Shown one piece after another: positions 56,460 through 64,000 of a DNA stretch of 64,000 bases (position 1 is the first letter of the stretch; the number at the start of each line of letters is the position of its first letter). The DNA is from Cocos nucifera (taxonomy: Eukaryota; Streptophyta; Magnoliopsida; Arecales; Arecaceae), in NCBI GenBank assembly GCA_006176705.1, contig QRFJ01000376.1:248001-312000 (forward strand), given 5' to 3'. The notes under the pieces are model-generated. The model was not told the origin of the DNA, made no database searches, and worked only from the letters and a program-made list of their open reading frames with translations. A program made the position numbers and the translations under genes.

Positions 56460-56762
56460 ATTGATATAAATACGAATACAAATTGGATATTTAAACTTTA
56501 TAACCACGGATCAAAGATATTATTAGGTTGATGGTAAATCAAATTAATAGTATTTTAATATAGTCATATATTTTTTTTAAAAGTTCTTGAGTGCTATATA
56601 AAATTAAATAGGATTATAAATAAAATCAGATATTTAGACATAAATCAGATAATTATCTATCCATATTCATATATATCTATTTTTCTTTGATGGAGGTGAA
56701 TATGGATCTGGATACGGATATTTATCATATGCTTAAATTTTTATCTATATAAAATAAATTAA
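56460..56762. other. AT-rich spacer between two Tat LTR ends
   Basis: 303 bp of AT-rich sequence with scattered GGATATTTA, GATACGGATATTTATC and GATATAAATACG words. It is unlike its neighbours. No open frame, and no terminal inverted repeat that I can confirm. It may be old host sequence or a fragment of another repeat. Confidence 0.4.
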
Positions 56763-57122
56763 AATTTGACTGAAGGAGGAGTCCGAAAGGAGTTTAACTT
56801 CTGACAGAACTTGACTGAAGAAGAAGTTCGGCTCCTGAAGGAATCCGACAGAAGGAATCCGAAAGGAGTCCGACTTTGGTAGGCATCCGATCGAAGAAGA
56901 AGTTTGGAAGGAGTTTGACCGCTAGAGGAGTTTGGTTGGAGCTCGACCGTTGAGGAGTTCGATCAGTTGAAGGAGTTCGGATAAGGTTTGACCACTGGAA
57001 GAGTTCAGCTGGGGTCCAACCACTGGAGGAGAATTTTTCATCGAAGATCTTTTGTGATTACTAGTTGCATTAGGCTAAGCACCAGGCTAAAATTCGATGG
57101 AAGTGGGGTTTATCCCCAACAA
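56763..57122 (-). repeat. End of a second Tat-type LTR (3' LTR of an element to the right)
   Basis: Contains the 45-bp unit, then the shared ATTAGGCTAAGCACCAGGC part and the terminus TATCCCCAACA at 57112-57122. The next 18 bases are a minus-strand polypurine tract, so this is a 3' LTR whose interior lies to the right. Left part missing. Confidence 0.75.
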
Positions 57123-57543
57123 TAGTGTTCCCCACTTTCGAGCTCAAAATTCGAAGAAAGAAAGTACAAAAAAGATGACTATCGAAGTCCTCTTTCGGGC
57201 TCTACACCAGTTTAGGTTGAAGTTCGAGAGAGATCTTATCTCCAGTCAAGGTTGAAGTTGAAGCTCAGAAAAGATTTTATCTCCTATTGAAGGATTGATA
57301 TTGAAGTTGAATTTTAGAGAAGATCTTGTCTCTAGCCGAGGTTGAAGAAGATCTTATCTCCTGTTGAAGGATTGAAGCTCGGAAGAGATCTTATCTCCAG
57401 CCGAGGTTGACGTTGAAGTTGAATTTTGGAAGAGATCTTGTCTCCAGCTGAGGTTAAAGGAGATCTCATCTTCTTTTGAAGGATTGGAGCTCAAAGAAGA
57501 TCTTATTTTCTGTTGACGTAGAAGCTTGAGAGAGATCTTATCC
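57123..57543 (-). repeat. Polypurine tract and tandem repeat of the truncated Tat element
   Basis: 57123-57140 is the polypurine tract (minus GAAAGTGGGGAACAC). 57210-57543 holds tandem units with core GAGATCTTATCTCC(A)GCCGAGG. They are the reverse complement of the CTCGGCTGGAGATAAGATCTC unit at 63129-64000. Cut at 57543 by element J. Confidence 0.72.
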
Positions 57544-60500
57544 ATTAAGGTTCTTCGATCAGATCGAGGAGGTGAATACCTTAGCCGGGAATTCCTAGAC
57601 TATCTTAAGGAAAATGGCATAGTCTCTCAATGGACTCCACCAGGAACACCTCAATCAAGGGGTTTCAGAAGGAGAATCGAGACTNNNNNNNNNNNNNNNN
57701 NNNNNNNNNNNNNNNNNNNNNNNNNNNNNNNNNNNNNNNNNNNNNNNNNNNNNNNNNNNNNNNNNNNNNNNNNNNNNNNNNNNNNNNNNNNNNNNNNNNN
57801 NNNNNNNNNNNNNNNNNNNNNNNNNNNNNNNNNNNNNNNNNNNNNNNNNNNNNNNNNNNNNNNNNNNNNNNNNNNNNNNNNNNNNNNNNNNNNNNNNNNN
57901 NNNNNNNNNNNNNNNNNNNNNNNNNNNNNNNNNNNNNNNNNNNNNNNNNNNNNNNNNNNNNNNNNNNNNNNNNNNNNNNNNNNNNNNNNNNNNNNNNNNN
58001 NNNNNNNNNNNNNNNNNNNNNNNNNNNNNNNNNNNNNNNNNNNNNNNNNNNNNNNNNNNNNNNNNNNNNNNNNNNNNNNNNNNNNNNNNNNNNNNNNNNN
58101 NNNNNNNNNNNNNNNNNNNNNNNNNNNNNNNNNNNNNNNNNNNNNNNNNNNNNNNNNNNNNNNNNNNNNNNNNNNNNNNNNNNNNNNNNNNNNNNNNNNN
58201 NNNNNNNNNNNNNNNNNNNNNNNNNNNNNNNNNNNNNNNNNNNNNNNNNNNNNNNNNNNNNNNNNNNNNNNNNNNNNNNNNNNNNNNNNNNNNNNNNNNN
58301 NNNNNNNNNNNNNNNNNNNNNNNNNNNNNNNNNNNNNNNNNNNNNNNNNNNNNNNNNNNNNNNNNNNNNNNNNNNNNNNNNNNNNNNNNNNNNNNNNNNN
58401 NNNNNNNNNNNNNNNNNNNNNNNNNNNNNNNNNNNNNNNNNNNNNNNNNNNNNNNNNNNNNNNNNNNNNNNNNNNNNNNNNNNNNNNNNNNNNNNNNNNN
58501 NNNNNNNNNNNNNNNNNNNNNNNNNNNNNNNNNNNNNNNNNCTATTGGATATGTTCGATCCATGATGAGCTTCACAGACCTTTTTTGGGGCATTCATTAT
58601 TAACTTCAATTATCTACTGAATAGGGTTCCTCTAAAACGTTCCTACCACACCGTATGAGATATGACGGTAAGAAACAAGTCTGAGTCATCTCAGAATTTG
58701 GGGTTGTCCGGCTTATGTCAAAAACAACAAGCGGACAAGTTAGAGTTTAGGTCCTTTAGAGCTCGATTCATAGGATATCCTAAAGAGTCATTAGGATACT
58801 ATTTCTACATTCCTGAAGACCACAATGTGATTGTGAGTCGACATGCCATATTTCTTGAAAAACAGTTTATTCAAGATAGTGGCATTGGAAATTGGAAAGC
58901 AGATTAAGCTTGATGAGAAAAGTCTCACAAGCAGGAAAGAGCTAAGGACCAAGTGGAACCAAATCAGGTTGAGCCAATAAGAACACTACCTCCTCCACCT
59001 CGTAGATCGGAAAGAGTTTCCCGTCCCCTGAAAGATACTTAGGTATTATTTCAGAGGATGTAGAGGAAATGTTCCTCATAGGTAATGGTGCTCATGGTGA
59101 TGATCCCAAAACCTACAACGAGGCGATATCAGATATCGACTCCGAGAAATGGCTTGAGGCAATGAAGTCAGAGATCGACTCGATGCACTCAAACCAAGTC
59201 TGGACCTTGGTAGATCCACCAGAAGGTATAGTACCTATTGGGTGTAAATGGATCTTCAAGAGAAAGATTGGTGCAGATGGGAATGTGGAGACATTCAAGG
59301 CTAGACTGGTGGCAAAAGGTTATAGTCAACGTGAAGGCATTGACTATCAGGATACCTTTTCCCAGTAGCTATGCTAAAATCCATCCGCACATTGCTTGCT
59401 GTTGCAGCCTATTTCGATTATGAAATATGGTAAATGGACGTGAAAACGGCATTCCTAAATGGATATCTTGAGGAAGATATCTATATGGAACAGCCGCTAG
59501 GTTTCACATCCAGTGATACTGATCACAAGGTTTGCAAGCTGCAAAGGTCCATATATGGACTTAAGCAAGCATCTCGGAGCTGGAACACTCGTTTCAATGA
59601 TGTGATCAAAAAGTTTGGTTTCATCAAAAATGAAGAGGAACCGTGTTTTCAAAAGGGTCAGTGGGAGCGCTGTTGTCTTCCTCGTATTGTACGTGGATGA
59701 CATCCTCCTTATTGGGAATGATATTCCCATGTTGACATCAGTCAAGATATGGTTGTCTAAGGAATTCTCCATGAAAGACCTAGGTGAAGCATCCTTTATT
59801 CTAGGAATTAAGGTCTATAGGGATAGACCGAATAGGATGCTAGGACTTTCACAGAAGATGTACATAGAGGAAGTACTAAAGAGGTTTAGTATGGAAAACT
59901 CTAAGAGGGGATTAATACCCTTCAGACATGGTATTCATCTTTCCAAGAAGATGTGCCCCAGCACACCTGAGGAAATAGAACGCATGAGCAAGATCCCTTA
60001 TGCTTCTGCAATAGGGAGCCTCATGTATGCCATGCTATGTACACGACCTGATATAGCCCATGCTGTGAGTGTCACAAGCAGATATCAGTCAAATCCAGGT
60101 GAAGAACACTGGACTTCTGTGAAATGTATCCTTAAGTACTTGAGAAGAAACTAAGGATATGATGTTGGTCTTTGGTAATGGAGAAACTCCTGGTCAGGGA
60201 TACACAGACTCGGACTTCATGTCCGATATAGATGATCGAAAGTCGACATCTGGAAGTCTTGTTTGTGTGCAATGGTGGAGCTGTCAGCTGGAAGAGTTCC
60301 AAGCAAACTGTGATAGCAGATTCCACCATGGAAGCAGAATATATAGCTGCATCAGAGGCTGCAAAGGAAGCGTTCTGGTATAAGAAGTTTGCTGCAGAAA
60401 TTGGAGTAATGCCATCAGATGCCATTCCTCTTTACTGCGACAACAATGGCGCCATAGCCCTTGCTAAGGAGCCGAGGTCTCACCAGAAAGTCCAAGCACA

Positions 60501-60654
60501 TTGAGCGGCGATATCATCTCATCCGCGATTACCTTGAGAAAGGTTACGTTGAGGTCAAGAGAGTCAACTCCACAGATAATGTGGCAGACCCACTTACAAA
60601 GCCGTTGGGCCAACAGAAGATCGAAGCCCACCTTGAGAAGATGGGAACTTAGAC
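57544..60654 (+). pseudogene. Copia pol of element J: integrase part, RT, RNase H
   Basis: Integrase from SDRGGEYLSREFLDYLKENG and VSQWTPPGTPQ at 57550-57655, interrupted by the gap. Then GPFRARFIGYPKESLGYYFY and PEDHNVIVSRHAIFLEKQF at 58750-58870. RT from 59069 (DIDSEKWLEAMKSEIDSMHS, IGCKWIFKRKIGADGNVETF) and DVKTAFLNGYLEEDIYMEQP at 59434. YVDD is at 59690-59701, then EASFILGIKVYRDRPNRMLG. RNase H: TDSDFMSDIDDRKSTSG near 60205, EAEYIAASEAAKEAFWYKKF near 60330, YCDNNGAIALAKEPRSHQK near 60435, and DPLTKPLGQQKIEAHLEKMG to 60650. Frameshifts near 59365, 59640, 60150 and 60485 and a stop in EIW-stop-MDVK disable it. Confidence 0.88.
57685..58541. other. Assembly gap (857 N)
   Basis: Unbroken run of N. 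In element A the bases matching its two flanks are directly adjacent (GACT followed by CTATTGGATATG), so nothing of the copia element is missing here. Confidence 0.99.
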
Positions 60655-60674
60655 TTGTAGCCAATTGGCTTTAG

Positions 60675-60688
60675 GACAAGTGGGAGAT
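60675..60688 (+). other. Polypurine tract of element J
   Basis: GGACAAGTGGGAGA/T directly before LTR start TGTTAGATATATG at 60689. Confidence 0.88.
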
Positions 60689-62996
60689 TGTTAGATATAT
60701 GTGCCCTAGAAGCCAGAATTGGCTGACACTTGTAATACACTTCTAGGGGCAAAATTGTAATTTTGACTATAATTAATAAATGGGTTATTTTCTATCACAC
60801 ATGTGTATTTAGTGTCTGTGATACATCCTTTGAGTTAATGGTAATGATAATTCATATTTTCAAGAGTTGAAAATTTTAAGACATGAATAATCATTATTAA
60901 CTCATAAACAGCTCCCGACCATAGGATCATCACGAGGATGGTGATTGATCCGGAAGGTTGGTGTACGATCGCTTCTCTTTAGTAGATGAGTCTTGAGTCT
61001 ACGGTGTGGAGACACCGGAGCGAGAGTACAGGTACTCGTTAGAGAACGAGGGCACTGAGCGTGACCACCTCGAGTAGTCATTAGGGAGTCTACCTTCTCG
61101 TCAATGACTGACTCGATGCTGCAGTAGTGTGTGTCTGGTTCTTTGACCTGAGATGCATCGGCAGTTCACCTTGAGGGTGTTATAGTTTGACTACACCATT
61201 ACTCGGTCTCTCCTAGCCATATGGAACCCTGAGGTGTATGTTGGCTGTGACATGTTCATTGTAGGAACTGGATTGCATCAAGATGGGATCTATCTACCTC
61301 GGTGGTAGAGAGGAGTAGCCCTATGATGATCATGAGAATCAAGTCCTGAAGCCCATGGCCATGGCAGAGTGAAATAATAGAAAGAGTTTCTATTTAGATT
61401 TTTCACATTGGACTCGAATCGAATGATTACATCATATGACAGAGACTAGGGTTTGACGAGTTCACCTTAACCCTAATCTGATCGGGGCTCAAGATAGAAG
61501 AACTGAATCACACAGGTAGCTGCACCAAGAGGTTCACATTCAGCTCTGATGGGTTGCCACCATATACTGCTAGGTGTCACTGGTGGATTTTGGGAGCAAT
61601 TAGAATGATTTAGATGATCGATCATTCTAGCTGTTCGAATCAGAAGAGTTCTGATCCATCGAAAGGAGTTTCGATGATGTCGATGAATAGAGATCATGAC
61701 ATATCCCATTACCATACAGAACTGAACCTAACTGGGTCACACAAACAAGGGTTTGAATCTGGTGATCATCAATTGAACTAATCTAGTTCAATTGATCTGA
61801 ATGAGATTCAATTAGGTTCAAGGAAATCGTGCTAGCACTCGATTGAACCTAACGTTCTTCTTTTACTATCATAAATAAGTTGTCTGACTGAGCCAAAGGA
61901 GTTTGTGCTCAATCAGAGGCCTTCATATGGTCTGACTGGAGGTTGTCCAAGTCAGAATAGGTTGTCTTATTTGTAAGACATTACCTGCCAATTTTTGGTC
62001 ACCTGCCATTTCTTGTTCTTTGACTTTGGTCAAAAGTCTACCTTTTTGACTGGTCAAACGTTGACCAATTCACCCTTTGACTTTTGACCACATGTCATGC
62101 ACCTATTGGAGAGCTGGTGGGGGCCTGTCCCCTGCCAGAACCTGGCAAGGAGAAGGGCGCACGCCAAGGGTGGCGTGAGCCCAAGTAGGAGGCGCCTAGG
62201 AGTCCTTGTTGGACAAGGACTCCATCCTCCCTTTTGGATTCCAATGAGAGTTCTACTAAGAATCCAGTTTGACTGGTCTTAAGGCACTCTCTAAGGAGGA
62301 ATCCAGGGGTCTCTAATTCCCAACCAATCAGATTTAGATCTGATTTCACAAAGGGTTGTGATTGGTTGGGAGGAAAGATGGAGTTGGATCACGCTTAGTC
62401 TATATAAGAGACCCTGCGCCCAACCCTGAAAAAAATCAATCAAGAAAAAATCAAGAAGCAATCTTCCCACGCCCCAAGGCTGCCTCTCTCCCTTTCTCCA
62501 CGCCATACTCTCATCTCCCCTTGCTCTCCACGTCCAAAAGTGTTTTTGGATTTGGTTGGTGCGATTCAGATCAAGGAAAGGCGATCAAAAAGCAAGAAGG
62601 CTGCGCTGCTGCGAAAAGAACGACTGCAGATCTTCAAAGGAGTTTTGAAGATCCTCCAGATCAGATCCAGATCTGATTTTTGGAGGCGTGATAGAGAAGA
62701 AGAGGATCTCCAGATCCAGCCCGAGTGGATACCGGTAGAGGCCAGGCGCTTGCGTGGCTTGATCCAGAACCTTCCGCTGCAAACAGGATCATCAACAGGG
62801 TAATAGGATTACCCTATTCAGGTAAATTGAATGTGATTTAATTTATCCTTTTCATTTAATTTTTATTAAATAAATAAGAATCAGATCTGAAGCATCCCTG
62901 ATCTGATACAGATCTAAGAGAAAAATTTTTGAAATATATCTCTTGATCTGATCAGATCTGAACGAACCTGGTCAGGGAAATCAGGATTTCCCTTCA
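60689..62996 (+). repeat. 3' LTR of element J
   Basis: TGTTAGATATATGTG ... GATTTCCCTTCA, 2,308 bp. TATA box TCTATATAAGAG at 62398-62410. Closely matches, in complement, the LTRs of A and solo LTR K. Confidence 0.92.
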
Positions 62997-63128
62997 CCTG
63001 GGTCACAGAAAATTCAGAAAAAATTGCCAGTAACTTCCTTTCAATAAAGTCCTTCCCTTCCAACAGTGTATTATTTTTGGGCGCCAAAAACTATGTAATG
63101 GCTGGAAAAGAAGCAGTCCAATAGTCGC
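62997..63128. other. Short unassigned stretch
   Basis: 132 bp between LTR J and the tandem array. Contains GGGCGCCAAAAAC at 63079-63091 and AATAAAG at 63041. No gene or repeat recognised. Confidence 0.35.
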
Positions 63129-64000
63129 GTGTTAGGAACAGGAGGAGAACCTCGTCCTAATTCGAGCGGCAACTTCGGCAACAGAGATAGATCCTCGCTG
63201 CAGGAGATAAGATCTCCCCCGAGGAAAGTTTGGCTGCAGGAGATAAGATCTCCTCCGAGCGCGCACTTCGATCTCGGTTGCAGGAGAACAAGATGGAGGA
63301 GAACCTCGTCCTAATGCGAGCGGCAAACTCGGCCAGAGATAAGATCTCTCCCGAGGGCAAAGTTCGGCCAGAGATAGGATCTCTCCCGAACAACAAGTTC
63401 GGCCAGAGATAAGATCTCTCCCGAACGAAGGAACAATCTCGGTTAGGAACGGAGGAGAACCTCGTCCTAACCTCGGCTAGAGATAAGATCTCTCCCGAGC
63501 GACCGTGAACAATCTCGGTTAGGAACAGGAGGAGAACCTCATCCTAACGGAGCACCAACCTCGGCTAGAGATAAGATCTCTCCCGAGCGACCGTTGACAA
63601 CCTCGGGTAGAGATAAGATCTCTCCCGAACCGCACTCTCGGCCAGAGATAAGATTCGAAGGCAAAGTTCGGCCAGAGATAAGATCTCTCCCGAACAACAA
63701 GCTCGGCTGCAGGAGATAAGATCTCCCCCGAGCGTGCACTCCACTTCGGCTGCAGGAGATAAGATCTCCCCCGAGCGTGCAACTCCACTCGGCTGCAGGA
63801 GATAAGATCTCCCCCGAGCGCGCACTTCAGCTTCGGCTGCAGGAGATAAGATCTCCCCCGAGCGCGCACTTCACTTCGGCCAGGAGATAAGATCTCTCCC
63901 GAACGGACTAAGGTCGGCCAGAGATAAGATCTCTCCCGAACCGCAACCTCGGCCAGAGATAAGATCTCTCCCGAAGGCAAAGTTCGGCCAGAGATAAGAT
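63129..64000 (+). repeat. Tandem repeat with palindromic GAGATAAGATCTC core, runs off the window
   Basis: About eighteen copies of GAGATAAGATCTC at 35-45-bp spacing, in three variants: CTCGGCTGCAGGAGATAAGA..., CTCGGCCAGAGATAAGATCT..., and a GGAACAGGAGGAGAACCTCG variant. Flanking CTCGG and CCGAG make each unit a longer interrupted palindrome. GC-rich compared with most of the window. Open frames on both strands (63157-63396, 63519-63980 minus) arise from the repeat. Confidence 0.88.

Larger units (their letters stand above)
57544..62996 (+). mobile_element. 5'-truncated copia element J (A-type family)
   Basis: Starts inside integrase (IKVLRSDRGGEYLSREFL) and continues through an N gap, RT, RNase H, polypurine tract and 3' LTR 60689-62996. 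No 5' LTR, leader, gag, protease or integrase N-terminus. High similarity to element A (RT and RNase H differ by few residues) suggests a recent copy. Base after the LTR: CCTGG; no left duplication can be identified because the 5' end is missing. Confidence 0.88.

Noticed and set aside
56460..56762. MITE insertion
   Set aside because: No terminal inverted repeats or target duplication could be confirmed by eye, so it is listed only as AT-rich spacer.
63157..63980. Minus-strand frames with repeated GEILSP-like peptides as a repeat protein
   Set aside because: They translate the palindromic DNA tandem array; both strands are equally open and there is no start context.
63129..64000. CRISPR-like array
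   Set aside because: Repeat spacers are themselves repetitive, unit length varies, and the context is a plant retrotransposon region.

Overview
This window is plant nuclear repeat DNA, most likely heterochromatin of a monocot. The copia and Tat-type gypsy protein remnants and the long AT-rich LTRs remind me of palm genomes (oil palm or date palm), but the family placement is inference from memory. I see no credible host gene, tRNA, rRNA or CRISPR array. Almost every base can be assigned to an LTR retrotransposon, a solo LTR, or tandem repeats carried by one. The names A to K used here are local labels.

Layout. 1-422: end of a Tat-type gypsy LTR. 423-9825: decayed copia element G (plus strand), with a complete small non-autonomous LTR element E1 (5703-9181, target duplication AAAGA) in its 3' LTR. 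9826-10712: inverted fragment of a G-type LTR. 10713-50550: 3' half of a Tat-lineage Ty3/gypsy element H2 on the minus strand: 3' LTR, polypurine tract, a plus-strand antisense ORF with apparent introns, a 294-bp higher-order tandem repeat, and the C-terminus of pol. 50551-51891: minus-strand G-type LTR. 51892-53404: GC-rich Tat-type LTR I. 53405-56459: internally deleted Tat element H (minus; gag and 5' LTR). 56460-57543: AT-rich spacer, a further Tat LTR end and its tandem repeats. 57544-62996: 5'-truncated copia element J (plus) containing an 857-base assembly gap. 63129-64000: tandem repeat with a palindromic core, running off the window.

H2 is a nest of insertions. Solo LTR K (13179-15458, duplication CGGAC) lies in the antisense ORF. 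Copia element D (19486-49964, duplication CTCCT) lies in the tandem repeat, and the 294-bp phase resumes across it. D holds copia element B (21490-33815), itself entered by copia element C (from 27924), then solo LTR E2 (34112-35164, duplication GAGAC), then non-autonomous element E3 (35313-49024, duplication CTCTC). The 5' LTR of E3 holds copia element A (35632-46055, duplication TATAT). A is the most complete element, with two 2.29-kb LTRs that look nearly identical, a primer-binding site and recognisable gag, protease, integrase, reverse transcriptase and RNase H, but frameshifts and a stop disable it.

The genes do not form a cellular pathway. They are gag-pol remnants of elements that copied by reverse transcription and inserted into each other. 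The least familiar items are the E family (0.5-1.05-kb LTRs, no gag or pol, TG...TA ends, one copy with a GC-rich cargo) and the intron-bearing antisense ORF split by a solo LTR.
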